This document shows, one piece after another, positions 26,137-35,495 of a stretch of 64,000 nucleotides of DNA. Under the pieces are notes generated by a model that had not been told where the DNA came from, ran no database searches, and saw only the letters and a program-made list of their open reading frames with translations. Origin of the DNA: Devosia sp. Root685. Lineage in GTDB: Bacteria > Pseudomonadota > Alphaproteobacteria > Rhizobiales > Devosiaceae. Both the position numbers and the translations under genes were made by a program. Location of the stretch: positions 1,051,436-1,115,435 of the forward strand of contig NZ_LMHK01000002.1 of NCBI RefSeq assembly GCF_001427875.1, written 5' to 3'. How positions within the stretch are numbered: the stretch's first letter is position 1; each line of letters opens with the position of its first letter.

Positions 26137-27999
26137 ATGATACCAGCGGCCTCAATACGCCGCACGCCCGGTGCCATTGTCAGTGATGAGGGTACGCTGT
26201 TTCGCGTCTGGGCCGAGGGCCATGTGAGGGTTTCCATATCGATCAACGGCGACGCGGCTTTGGATATGGCAGCGTGCGATGATGGTTATTTCGAGATTTT
26301 CTTTGAAGGGCTGAAGGAAGGAGCTCGTTACCGCTTCAGCATTGATGACGGCCCACTCATGCCCGATCCCGCCTCACGCGCCCAGCCGGAGGGCAATAGC
26401 GGGTGGTCAGTCGTGCAATCGAGTGCCTTTGACTGGCACGACCGCGACTGGCCGGGTCCAGGTCACTTCGACCATGTCATCTACGAGTTGCACATTGGCA
26501 GCTTCACAACTGAGGGCACCTGGCCGGCCGCTCAAAGGCGGCTCCAGCACTTGCAGGATATCGGCATCTCTATCATTCAGCTCATGCCGGTTGGCACATT
26601 CGAAGGCACTTTCGGCTGGGGCTACGATACGACCTTGCCCTATGCGCCTTTCGCGGCATACGGCACGCCAGCCCAAATGCGGCACTTCGTTGATCACGCC
26701 CATGCCCTCGGCATGGGGGTCATTCTTGACGTCGTTTATAATCACGTCGGGATGGGCGGATATTTTGACGCCTATAGCCCGCATTATTTTACCGACAAGC
26801 ACGAGACCGAATGGGGCCAAAGCTTCAATTTCGATGGGCCGCACTCAGGCCCGGTTCGGGACTTCGTCACCGGCAACGCCGCCTATTGGGTGCGGGATTT
26901 TCATGTCGATGGATTTCGGCTCGATGCCACGCAGGCGCTCATCGATGATAGCGAGCGGCACATCATCACCGACATCGCGTCTGCAGCAAAGGCCGCAGCG
27001 GGCGATCGCTCGATCTACATAATTGCTGAAAATCATACCCAAGACCGGCGTCTGGTCGAGCAACCAGCGCTGGGAGGCCATGGACTTGACGCACTCGTCA
27101 GTGACGACTTCCAGCATGCCGCACGCGTTGCACTGACGGGCCACAACGACTTTTACTATCGGGATTACCTGGGCACGCCGCAAGAACTCATCTCCGCCCT
27201 CAAGCACGGATACCTCTATCAGGGGCAGAGGTCGGACATGCGCGACATCCCCTATGGCACCGCTAATCTCGACACGCCGCCGGACCGTTTCGTGCATTTT
27301 CTCGAGAACCACGATCAAGTCGCCAATTCCGCCCAGGGCCTGCGACTGTCCGGATTGGTAACGCCGCAGCGAATAAGGGCCGTAACTGCCCTCCTATTGC
27401 TCGGTCCGCAGACCCCGTGCCTGTTCCAGGGGCAGGAATTTGGTTCGAGCAAGCCATTTCTCTATTTTCTCGGGGTGGAAGGCGAGGCGGCCCAGGCAGT
27501 TGCCGATGGACGCCGCAAAACCCTCCGCAATTTTCCCAGTGTTGCCGATCCGGCGATGATCGAGCAACTTTCAGACCCCTCGGCGGTCGAGACCTTCCTC
27601 GCCAGCAAACTCGACTGGCAAGAGGCCGAGCGGCATGCTCCCATCCTCCCGCTCCACCGTGACCTCATTGCGCTTCGTCGCCGGGACCCGGCATTCTCGC
27701 AGCGCTATCGCCGCAGAATTGATGGTGCCGTAATTGGCGAGGGTGCGCTGCTGATCCGGTACCTCACGGAGCGCACGGACGATCAGAAGCTCTTGCTGCT
27801 CAATTTAGGCCGCGACCTCAACATCGGCGTCGTTGCCGAGCCGCTGCTGGCACCACCACATCAGCGGAAATGGGCTCTGCAATGGTCCAGCGAACGTCCA
27901 GACTATGGAGGAGCAGGGCGCCGGCCTTTTGACACCGATCGATTTTCGATCTTGCCGTCGGATACGGCCATCCTGCTTAAAGTCCAAAACCGATCGTGA
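26137..27999 (+). CDS. treZ: Malto-oligosyltrehalose trehalohydrolase
   Basis: This 620-residue cytoplasmic GH13 enzyme releases trehalose from malto-oligosyltrehalose. The layout is an N-terminal CBM48-like beta domain (residues 15-100), a TIM barrel with conserved region DVVYNHVG (198-205), nucleophile D263 in GFRLDA, acid/base E298 in IIAENH, and D393 in ENHDQ, then a C-terminal beta domain. The early YELHIGSF motif (116-123) is typical of TreZ. The partner treY (malto-oligosyltrehalose synthase) is not in this window, so it must be encoded elsewhere if the pathway is complete. DUF2934 is directly upstream. Confidence 0.92.
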   Translation: MIPAASIRRTPGAIVSDEGTLFRVWAEGHVRVSISINGDAALDMAACDDGYFEIFFEGLKEGARYRFSIDDGPLMPDPASRAQPEGNSGWSVVQSSAFDWHDRDWPGPGHFDHVIYELHIGSFTTEGTWPAAQRRLQHLQDIGISIIQLMPVGTFEGTFGWGYDTTLPYAPFAAYGTPAQMRHFVDHAHALGMGVILDVVYNHVGMGGYFDAYSPHYFTDKHETEWGQSFNFDGPHSGPVRDFVTGNAAYWVRDFHVDGFRLDATQALIDDSERHIITDIASAAKAAAGDRSIYIIAENHTQDRRLVEQPALGGHGLDALVSDDFQHAARVALTGHNDFYYRDYLGTPQELISALKHGYLYQGQRSDMRDIPYGTANLDTPPDRFVHFLENHDQVANSAQGLRLSGLVTPQRIRAVTALLLLGPQTPCLFQGQEFGSSKPFLYFLGVEGEAAQAVADGRRKTLRNFPSVADPAMIEQLSDPSAVETFLASKLDWQEAERHAPILPLHRDLIALRRRDPAFSQRYRRRIDGAVIGEGALLIRYLTERTDDQKLLLLNLGRDLNIGVVAEPLLAPPHQRKWALQWSSERPDYGGAGRRPFDTDRFSILPSDTAILLKVQNRS

Positions 28000-28168
28000 C
28001 CCCGCGCCCGCAGCGATCACTTCTTACGATCTGTGTCTTGTCCTTGGCCTTTTAGCCGTGGTGGTAAAGCCTTGAAGGCTTGCCAACAGCGTGTCGTCGG
28101 CAAACGAGATGGCCGAAAGAAACCATTTTGAGCTTCCGAATGGGCATCATGATCAATGCGGGACGGCG

Positions 28169-29935
28169 CTAAACCGACCACACCAGCATCAGCATCGGCA
28201 CCGCGACCAGGACAACGAGCAATGAAAGCGGCAGGCCCAGCCGCCAGTAGTCGCCGAAGCGATAGCCTCCAGGCCCCATGACCAGGGTATTGCATTGATG
28301 GCCGATGGGCGTGAGGAAGTCCGATCCTGCCCCGATCGCAACGGCCATCAGGAAAGCCTCGGGCTGGTAGCCGAGATCGGTGGCAAACGTTGCGGCGATC
28401 GGCGCCATGACGAGCACCGTAGCGGCATTGTTGAGAAATGGGGTCACGGCCATAGCGGCCACCAGAATGAGCGCGAGTGCGCCATAAGCTGGCAAGACGG
28501 ATGCCGTGGCCGACAGCCAGTTGGCGATCACATCCGTTGCACCTGTTGTTCGTAGCGAGTCACTCACCGGAATGAGAGCGGCCAGCATTATAAGAATGGG
28601 CGCGTCGATATGCGAATAGACGTCGCGGAGCGGCACAGTGCGGGTCGCGACCATGAGCACTGCAGCGGCGAAGAAGGCGATCGGCACTGACACCACACCC
28701 AGAGCGGTGCTGCCCATCGCCAGAATAAGGATAAGCACCGGGATGATCCCGTTGCGAATGCTGCCAATAGTGAGATTGCGTTCAACAAGCGGGAGGCAAT
28801 CCCATTCGCGAAGTCGTTCGGGAAGAACATCGAGATCGCCTTGAAGAACGATGATATCGCCAATCCGGAACCGGATTTCTCCCAGACGCTCGGTAAAGCG
28901 CTTATCCCGTCGGCTTACGGCGAGCAAGTTCAGTCCTGCGGCGTCAAAAAGCGCGAGCTCCCGCGCTGTACGGCCGACGAGGGAGGAACTGTCCCCAACG
29001 ACAGCTTCCACGACGCCAAGCTCCATGGACGAAGCCGCTTGATCCCTTCTTTCCGAGAAGGCGAGCTTTCCCTGCGACACGATCCTGTCGAGGGCCTCGG
29101 GTTCGCCTTCTACAATCAACAGCTCGCCGGCCTGTATCATCGAGTCCGGTAGCGGGAGACGCCGCTTGCCGTTTGGCGCGATGATACCCGTGATCATCGC
29201 CTGGCCGCCGCCAAGCCGCTGCACTGACCCCACCGTCTCCCCCACGCTCGGCGAGTCAGCGGGTACGCGAACCTCGGTGGTGTAATTCTTGATCGCTATT
29301 GCTTGGTCGAGCGAGCTTTTCGCCTGTGCCCGTTCGGGGAGCAGGCGATAGCAAAGAGCGAGGAAAACGACGCCCACCAAGGCCAGCGAGGCGCCGACCG
29401 GCGTGAAGTCGAACATCGTAAAGGGTGTGCCCGTCAGGTCCTCTCGTACCCGAGACACAATAACGTTCGGCGACGTGCCGATCTGGGTCATCAGGCCACC
29501 GAGAAGTGCTCCGAAGGACATCGGCATAAGAAAGAGCGAGGGAGAGACACCCGATTTCCTGGCCATCTGGAACGCAATCGGCATCATGATCGCCAAGGCG
29601 CCGATATTCTTGATGAACGCCGAGAGGAGCGTGACGGTTAGCACCAGAATAATGAGCTGTGACCGAGGCGTTCGCAGGTTCGGGGCGAGACGCCGCACTG
29701 CGACTTCCATGACACCAGACCGTGCCACCGCCGCGCTGACGACAAGAGCGCTTCCGACGATAACGACGATGTCGTCTGAAAGGCCTGAGAACGCGTCCTC
29801 AGGCGCCACGATGCCAACCGCGACGGCCGCAAGCAGCGCCCCAACGGCGACAAGATCGTACCGCCACCTTCCCCAAACAAATGCGACCATCATAAAAAAG
29901 ATGATGCCGAAGGCGAGAATCTGTTGGGTGGTCAT
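28169..29935 (-). CDS. SLC13/DASS-type permease with two RCK_C domains
   Basis: This membrane protein of about 588 residues has a split transporter unit: roughly five helices (residues 5-190), then a cytoplasmic insert with two TrkA-C (RCK_C) regulatory domains (about 215-370), then further helices. The substrate-site motifs GTSPNV (first half) and GHQCNTLV (second half) identify the divalent-anion:sodium symporter superfamily. Substrate may be sulfate, a dicarboxylate or another anion. The ATG at 29935 is preferred over a preceding TTG. It is convergent with treZ and appears monocistronic. Confidence 0.9.
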   Translation of the reverse strand: MTTQQILAFGIIFFMMVAFVWGRWRYDLVAVGALLAAVAVGIVAPEDAFSGLSDDIVVIVGSALVVSAAVARSGVMEVAVRRLAPNLRTPRSQLIILVLTVTLLSAFIKNIGALAIMMPIAFQMARKSGVSPSLFLMPMSFGALLGGLMTQIGTSPNVIVSRVREDLTGTPFTMFDFTPVGASLALVGVVFLALCYRLLPERAQAKSSLDQAIAIKNYTTEVRVPADSPSVGETVGSVQRLGGGQAMITGIIAPNGKRRLPLPDSMIQAGELLIVEGEPEALDRIVSQGKLAFSERRDQAASSMELGVVEAVVGDSSSLVGRTARELALFDAAGLNLLAVSRRDKRFTERLGEIRFRIGDIIVLQGDLDVLPERLREWDCLPLVERNLTIGSIRNGIIPVLILILAMGSTALGVVSVPIAFFAAAVLMVATRTVPLRDVYSHIDAPILIMLAALIPVSDSLRTTGATDVIANWLSATASVLPAYGALALILVAAMAVTPFLNNAATVLVMAPIAATFATDLGYQPEAFLMAVAIGAGSDFLTPIGHQCNTLVMGPGGYRFGDYWRLGLPLSLLVVLVAVPMLMLVWSV

Positions 29936-30114
29936 CAATGTGCTCCATCGGACTAAGGCAACGGGTGACGAGCCAATTAGTCGAAGTGGTGCCGGCGTAT
30001 TTTTGATAACTCAGACAGTTTTTAGCTTCTGGGCTGCGACCCACGGTCGGTTAGCCCGACGTGGACGCAACCGCTGCTGCTGGCGCGCTGAAATCGTCAC
30101 CCATGAAGAGAGGA

Positions 30115-31014
30115 TCAACTCGCGCTGCGGATGCTGCCGGTGCCGCCGGAAGCCTGGACCGACCGCGAGCCGGCCGCGATAGCCGCCGTCAGGGCCGCGA
30201 GGCTGTCCGCGCCGCCGAGCCAGGCGTGGATAAAGCCGGCGTTGAACGCATCGCCCGCCCCCGTCGTATCCACCACCTCGACAAGCGGACTGGGCAGCGC
30301 GATGACCGTATCGCCTACTGACAAAACAGCGCCATCCCCGCCACGTTTGAGTGCGACGACGGGAAAATGCCGCCGCAACACGGAAAGCGCTTCCTCGGGC
30401 TCGCTTTTGCCGGTCAGTGCCTCCGCCTCTTCCATGTTTGGGAGGAAAACATCGGTCCCCGCCGCCCGCTCGAAGAACATGGGATCGCGGATAAGCGCGT
30501 CATCCCAGCTTGGATCGAGCGACACCGTCAGCCCATGGCTTTTGGCCTTGGCAATGGCGTCGGGCATTTCATGCAGCGTCGCATATTCGGCGATATGCAG
30601 GTGCGCCGCCTCGGACCAGGCTAGGCCCATCTCGAAACCCGCAGGGCGCGCATGGCCAGCGCGACGCGAGAGAAACGCGCGGTCCCCGTCATGCACCATG
30701 ACGACGGTGAGTTGAGGCCCGGCCGTTTCGTGTCTGTCGAGAAACTGCAGGTCGAGCCCAAGGGCCTCGATCTCGGCTGACACAGACGAAGACAGCGCAT
30801 CAGTCCCAAATCGCGCAAGTAGCGCCGAATGGCGCCCAAGCGCTGCCAGATGTGCGGCAGTAATCAAGGCGCCGCCGCCCGGCGTGAGGGCAAAATCGCG
30901 GGCAAAGAGTTCACGCCCCAATTGGGGCATGCCGTCGAGGCCGCGAAACACCATGTCGCAATAGATGCGGCCGAGATTGAGCACAGCCCCGGCGCGTGGA
31001 AGAGAAGAGGTCAT
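30115..31014 (-). CDS. PfkB-family carbohydrate kinase
   Basis: This 299-residue ribokinase-fold enzyme transfers phosphate from ATP to a sugar or sugar-like alcohol. The PfkB second signature with the catalytic aspartate is present (DTTGAGDAFNAGF), with the anion hole before it, and the N-terminal glycine motif reads TPGGGALITAAH, where most family members have GG.N.A. It overlaps the ATPase stop by four bases and is the last gene of the SBP-permease-lyase operon, so it should act on the imported substrate or a fragment of it. Sugar specificity cannot be read. Confidence 0.9.
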   Translation of the reverse strand: MTSSLPRAGAVLNLGRIYCDMVFRGLDGMPQLGRELFARDFALTPGGGALITAAHLAALGRHSALLARFGTDALSSSVSAEIEALGLDLQFLDRHETAGPQLTVVMVHDGDRAFLSRRAGHARPAGFEMGLAWSEAAHLHIAEYATLHEMPDAIAKAKSHGLTVSLDPSWDDALIRDPMFFERAAGTDVFLPNMEEAEALTGKSEPEEALSVLRRHFPVVALKRGGDGAVLSVGDTVIALPSPLVEVVDTTGAGDAFNAGFIHAWLGGADSLAALTAAIAAGSRSVQASGGTGSIRSAS

Positions 31015-32078
31015 GCGCGGCCCAGAGCCTTTTCGCTGGCAGCATCGAAAAGGTAGAGCGAGCCGGCTCCTGCATGGACCGAAACGGTGCTGCCGATGGC
31101 AGGCACGACGCGACCCGGCGCCGTAGCAATCACCTGCGCCTTGCCCATGGTGAGGTGCACCAGCGTTTCCGAGCCCAGCGGCTCGACTGCCTCGACCGTG
31201 CCGGACGCCGAAAGCCCCGCGCCACCCGCTTCGCCCACCACCAGATCGTGCGGGCGAATGCCGATCAGCGTCTTGCCTTCCTGGCTGGGCAGGGTGAACC
31301 CCGAAACCGTTGCGCCCTCAATGCTGAGAGCGCCACCGGCAATCACGCCTTCCACCATGTTCATCGACGGGCTGCCGATGAAGCGCGCGGTAAAGACGTC
31401 GACCGGATTTTCATAAAGATCAGTCGGCGACCCAACTTGTAAAATATTGCCGTCGCGCATGACGACGATCTTGTCGGCCATGGTCATGGCTTCGACCTGG
31501 TCATGCGTCACATAGACGATGGTGGTGCCAAGCCGGCGATGGAGGCTCTTGATCTCCATGCGCATCTGCGCGCGCAATTGCGCGTCGAGATTGCTGAGCG
31601 GCTCGTCAAAGAGGAAGGCCACGGGATCGCGCACCATGGCGCGACCAATGGCAACGCGCTGGCGCTGCCCACCGGAAAGGGCAGCCGGGCGGCGGTCGAG
31701 CAGCTTTTCGAGGCCCAGAATCTTGCCGGTTTCGGCAATGCGCTGCTGCTTTTCGGCCTTCGTCATCTTGGCCGTATAAAGCCCGAAGCCGATATTCTGA
31801 CCCACGGTCATATGCGGATAGATGGCGTAGTTCTGGAACACCATGGCGATATTGCGTTGCTTGGGCTCGCGCTGGTTCACCACCTCGCCGCCGATCAGCA
31901 GGTTGCCGCCCGAAATGTCTTCGAGCCCGGCGATCATGCGCAGCGTTGTCGACTTGCCGCAGCCCGATGGCCCGACAAAAACGACGAACTCACCGTCCTC
32001 GATGGTGAGATCGATGCCATGGACGGCGCGGGTCTTGCCGTATTCCTTGACCAGTTTCTGCAGTTCGATCTTGGCCAT
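31011..32078 (-). CDS. CUT1 sugar ABC transporter ATPase (UgpC/MsmK type)
   Basis: This 355-residue ATPase has Walker A GPSGCGKST, signature LSGGQRQRVAIGRA, Walker B with FDEPLSNLDA, switch histidine in VTHDQ, and a C-terminal TOBE domain. The ATG at 32078 overlaps the lyase stop as ATGA; a preceding TTG is less likely. It is closely related in pattern to the ATPases at 1143 and 23180. Confidence 0.95.
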   Translation of the reverse strand: MAKIELQKLVKEYGKTRAVHGIDLTIEDGEFVVFVGPSGCGKSTTLRMIAGLEDISGGNLLIGGEVVNQREPKQRNIAMVFQNYAIYPHMTVGQNIGFGLYTAKMTKAEKQQRIAETGKILGLEKLLDRRPAALSGGQRQRVAIGRAMVRDPVAFLFDEPLSNLDAQLRAQMRMEIKSLHRRLGTTIVYVTHDQVEAMTMADKIVVMRDGNILQVGSPTDLYENPVDVFTARFIGSPSMNMVEGVIAGGALSIEGATVSGFTLPSQEGKTLIGIRPHDLVVGEAGGAGLSASGTVEAVEPLGSETLVHLTMGKAQVIATAPGRVVPAIGSTVSVHAGAGSLYLFDAASEKALGRA

Positions 32079-33586
32079 CAAGCAGTTCCCTTCAATGCGC
32101 CAAAGCGCTCTTTGAGCATGCGCGCGGCATCAGCCTGGCGGCGCAGTATTTTTTCATGAATGTCGGCCAGCCGCGCGGCGTCCTGCCGATAACCTGATAT
32201 GGCCGCGTTCAGCGGCGCCGGCGCCGGCCCGCCGAAGCGGGTGCGCACGGCAACGAAATATTCCGGCGAGACGATTTCGGCGAAGCTGGTCTCATCAAGC
32301 ACAGAGGTCCGCCCCGTCGCCTTTTCGAACGCCGCGGTAAATGGCCTATAACCATCGGTGACGAGGTCACCACCTTGGGCCACAACGGCCTTGGCGACGG
32401 ACGCCGCAATCTCGTGTCCCTCGCGGAAAGAAAGCCCTTCGCGACGCACGAGAGAGTCAGCCAATTCGGTAATGGTGATGCAGGAGCGCGAAATATTGTC
32501 CCGCACCCTCTTAGGATCGATGCGGATCTGCTCGACCAGCGCGGCCAGAAGATCGAGCACGCGATAGGCCGAGGCAAAGGCCTGATAGCCCATGGCCTGC
32601 GTTTCGCCTTCGCTGTCATTCATGTCGGTGAAGGGCGTATTGTGCATCACCGTGAGCATGGCATGGGCCCGCCCCGTCGTCTGGCTCGCCAGATGCCGAA
32701 GATGCTCGATCGGCACCGGATTGCGCTTTTGCGGCATGATCGAGGAGATCTGCACGAGGCTATTGGGCACATAGATCTGCCCCACCTCGAAACTGGTCCA
32801 CACCTGAAAATCCTGGATCGGACGCCCGAGGTGGAGAAACATCAGTTCAACAGCCGAATAGGTCGACGTGATGTAGTCCACGCCGGCAATGCACGAATAG
32901 GAATTCTGCAATGGCGCCGCAAAGCCCAGCAATTCCGCCACCCGTGCCCGATCCGTCGGAAAGCCCGTCGTTGTGATCGCCGCCGCACCCATGGGGGAAA
33001 GCTCGACGATCCGATAGGCTTCGAACAACCGCTCGATATCGCGCCCGACGAATTCGACAATCGCCGAAAGATAGTGCCCGAACGTCGTCGGCTGCGCCGG
33101 CTGCCCATGGGTATAGGCAACGATCAACGTATCCTTTTCGCGCTCTGCCGCATCGATCAGCGTCGCATGCAGCTTTAACGCCTGGGCTATCAGGACATTT
33201 AGTCGTTCGCGCAGCCCTAGCTTGAAGAGGGTATGATCAATGTCATTGCGCGACCGGGCTGTATGGAGACGCCCGCCAAGATCGGGCCCGACGCGCTTTT
33301 TCAGCTCTTTTTCGATGAGGAAGAAGAAGTCTTCGACCTCACCCGTGTAGACGAGTGCGGAAGGCTCAATCTCCGCATCGATGCTCTCGAGCGCCGCGGC
33401 GACCTCGCGCGCCTGACCAATATCCAAAATACCGGTTTCGGTGAGCATCACCAGATGCGCCCGGTCGATGGCCCGAAAACCTTCGACATGGTGGTCCTTG
33501 GCGCCGTCGAACAGCGGCGCCAGCACGGTTTCCTTGTATACGGGATCGGGGAAAACCGACTGATCGGTAGAACGAGGATCGGTCAT
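32078..33586 (-). CDS. Argininosuccinate lyase-like enzyme (aspartase/fumarase superfamily)
   Basis: This 502-residue lyase is expected to eliminate fumarate from a succinyl- or malyl-substituted compound. The superfamily signature SSIMPQKRNP holds the catalytic serine loop, the catalytic TH pair lies in AYTHGQPAQPTTFG, and the N-terminal substrate loop reads HTARSRNDI. Classical argininosuccinate lyases have glutamine after RSRND, so the active site is altered, and the protein is about 40 residues longer than ArgH. It lies inside a sugar-transporter operon, three bases after the MalG-type permease, not near arginine genes. EDDS lyases are also ArgH-like and similar in length. I infer a catabolic C-N or C-O lyase, not arginine synthesis. 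Confidence 0.8.
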   Translation of the reverse strand: MTDPRSTDQSVFPDPVYKETVLAPLFDGAKDHHVEGFRAIDRAHLVMLTETGILDIGQAREVAAALESIDAEIEPSALVYTGEVEDFFFLIEKELKKRVGPDLGGRLHTARSRNDIDHTLFKLGLRERLNVLIAQALKLHATLIDAAEREKDTLIVAYTHGQPAQPTTFGHYLSAIVEFVGRDIERLFEAYRIVELSPMGAAAITTTGFPTDRARVAELLGFAAPLQNSYSCIAGVDYITSTYSAVELMFLHLGRPIQDFQVWTSFEVGQIYVPNSLVQISSIMPQKRNPVPIEHLRHLASQTTGRAHAMLTVMHNTPFTDMNDSEGETQAMGYQAFASAYRVLDLLAALVEQIRIDPKRVRDNISRSCITITELADSLVRREGLSFREGHEIAASVAKAVVAQGGDLVTDGYRPFTAAFEKATGRTSVLDETSFAEIVSPEYFVAVRTRFGGPAPAPLNAAISGYRQDAARLADIHEKILRRQADAARMLKERFGALKGTA

Positions 33587-33589
33587 GGC

Positions 33590-34444
33590 TTAACCCTTGA
33601 GGCCGGCCAGCATCACGCCACGAACGATGTAGCGCTGCAGGAGAAGGAAGACGAGGAGCGTCGGGATGGTGCCCATGGCGGCGCCGGTCATGATCAGCTC
33701 CCATTGAATGGAAGCCTCCGCCGAGAAGCTCGAAATGCCGACAGGCAATGTATAGAGCTCCTTGGAAGTCGTGACGATCAGCGGCCAGAAGAATGCGGTC
33801 CAATTGCCGAGGAAGGTGAAGATGGCCAGTGCCGAGATCGCCGGCACCACCATGGGCATGGCGATCTTCCACCAGATGGTGAATTCGTTGAGTCCGTCGA
33901 CACGCGCCGCTTCAAGGAAATCGTTGGGCACGCCCTCGAAGAACTGCTTCATCAGGAAGGTGCCGAAAGCCGTCATCATGCCGGGGAACATGATGCCCCA
34001 GTAGGAGTTCAGCCAACCCAACTGGCTCGACATCAGGTACCACGGGATCACCAGCATTTCGGTGGGGATCATCAGGGTCGAGAGGATGGCGAGGAAGATA
34101 AAGTAGCGGCCGCGGAATTCGAATTTCGCCAGCGTATAGCCGACGAGACTATCGAAGAAGACGTTGGACAGCGTGACGGTCAACGCGATGAAGGTCGAGT
34201 TGAAGAACCACTGCATGAAGCGGCCGTCGCTCAGCACCTTGATATAGTTGTCGAACGTCGGCGCCGCCGGGATCAGTTTCAGGTCATAGACCTGACCCGA
34301 GGTTTTCAGCGAGGTCGAGAACATGAACAGCAGCGGCGTGATCATGATCAGCCCGCCGATCAGCAGCAGGGTCCAGGCTATGATGCGCCCGGGGCGAATA
34401 TCGCGGCGATTGGCCGCCAGCTCTTGGGTCGAGGCCATGGTCAT
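33590..34444 (-). CDS. CUT1 sugar ABC permease, MalG type
   Basis: This 284-residue inner-membrane permease has six helices and the coupling loop DFLEAARVDGLNEFTIWWK. It starts at 34444 with an ATGA overlap of the upstream permease stop; a second ATG two codons later is possible. It pairs with the MalF-type permease at 34441. The next gene downstream, after three bases, is the lyase. Confidence 0.94.
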   Translation of the reverse strand: MTMASTQELAANRRDIRPGRIIAWTLLLIGGLIMITPLLFMFSTSLKTSGQVYDLKLIPAAPTFDNYIKVLSDGRFMQWFFNSTFIALTVTLSNVFFDSLVGYTLAKFEFRGRYFIFLAILSTLMIPTEMLVIPWYLMSSQLGWLNSYWGIMFPGMMTAFGTFLMKQFFEGVPNDFLEAARVDGLNEFTIWWKIAMPMVVPAISALAIFTFLGNWTAFFWPLIVTTSKELYTLPVGISSFSAEASIQWELIMTGAAMGTIPTLLVFLLLQRYIVRGVMLAGLKG

Positions 34445-35373
34445 TTCTTTTCCCTCAGCACATAGAGCTGGAGCAGGGACACGATCAGGAGGATAGTGAA
34501 CAGCACCACGGTCTGCGCTGCGGCATAGCCCATCTGATAGGACGAAAACGCGGTCTGGTAGATCATGAGCACCAGTGGCTTGGTCGCATTCAGCGGCCCG
34601 CCCGGATCATTGGTGGTCATGTTGTAGACCTGGTCGAAAATGCGCAGGAACCCGATGGACGAGAACACCACGAGGAACACCGTCGTCGGCTTCAGCAGCG
34701 GAATGGTGATCTTCCGCAGGATCGCCCAATCGCCGAGCCCGTCGATGCGCGCAGCTTCATAGAACGTGCCGGGAATAGCGCGCAGGCCAGCCATGAAAAT
34801 GATGATCTGAAACCCGAGGCCAGCCCAGATCGCCGGGATCAGGATGGAAAACAGCGCCTGATCGACCGAGCGCAGGAAGGGTTGCTGGGCAATGCCGACC
34901 GAGGACAGAAACCCATTGATCACACCGATTGGCACCGGCTGATAAAACCAGCGCCACACCCAGCCCATGGCCGCGGCCGTCGTCAGAAACGGCAGGAAGT
35001 ATAGCGCGCGGATGAAGCTGTGCATGATGCGCACGCGATCGAGATAATAGGCAATCACGAACGAGATCACGAGGCTCACCGGCGTACCGATGATCAGGTA
35101 AAGAAAAGTGTTCTGGAACACTTTCCAGAAGATCGGGTCCGCGAACATCTTTTGGTAGTTCGCAAAGCCGATGAACTGGGCCGGCCGCAGCAGGTCCCAA
35201 TTGGTGAGGGACAGCCAGAAGGCCTGGAATGTCGGATAAAACCGGATACCGGCATAAAAGATGATGGGCAGGGCCAGAAAGGCCCAGGCCCAGATGACAC
35301 GCTTGGTGCCGATGTTCAGGCGGTCCCAGAAGCGCACCGGGCCTCGTTGTTCAATTGCGTTCGCCGACGCCAT
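34441..35373 (-). CDS. CUT1 sugar ABC permease, MalF type
   Basis: This inner-membrane permease of about 310 residues has the loop TFYEAARIDGLGDWAILRK. I chose ATG 35373 (MASANAIEQRG) because AGGAG lies six bases upstream; a longer frame reaches into the intercistronic hairpin. It forms the pore with the MalG-type partner and takes substrate from the binding protein encoded at 35496. Confidence 0.92.
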   Translation of the reverse strand: MASANAIEQRGPVRFWDRLNIGTKRVIWAWAFLALPIIFYAGIRFYPTFQAFWLSLTNWDLLRPAQFIGFANYQKMFADPIFWKVFQNTFLYLIIGTPVSLVISFVIAYYLDRVRIMHSFIRALYFLPFLTTAAAMGWVWRWFYQPVPIGVINGFLSSVGIAQQPFLRSVDQALFSILIPAIWAGLGFQIIIFMAGLRAIPGTFYEAARIDGLGDWAILRKITIPLLKPTTVFLVVFSSIGFLRIFDQVYNMTTNDPGGPLNATKPLVLMIYQTAFSSYQMGYAAAQTVVLFTILLIVSLLQLYVLREKK

Positions 35374-35410
35374 GTTCGCTCCTGCGATGTTTGCCGGGTG
35401 TCCCCGAGAC

Positions 35411-35468
35411 GCCAAATTACCACCGGCCATCACCCGGACAAACCGGGCCGATGGCCGGTGGCTTTGGC
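35411..35468 (-). promoter_or_regulatory. Large intercistronic stem-loop between SBP and permease genes
   Basis: A 12-bp perfect inverted repeat (CCACCGGCCATC at 35420-35431, GATGGCCGGTGG at 35450-35461) contains an inner CCCGG/CCGGG stem and is flanked by GCCAAA/TTTGGC arms (35411-35416, 35463-35468). It has no T-run. It lies between the SBP stop (35496) and the permease start (35373), the expected position for an mRNA-protecting element that favours binding-protein synthesis. Confidence 0.8.
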
Positions 35469-35495
35469 GAGGCTAGAGCCCTGAGGCTCTATCCC

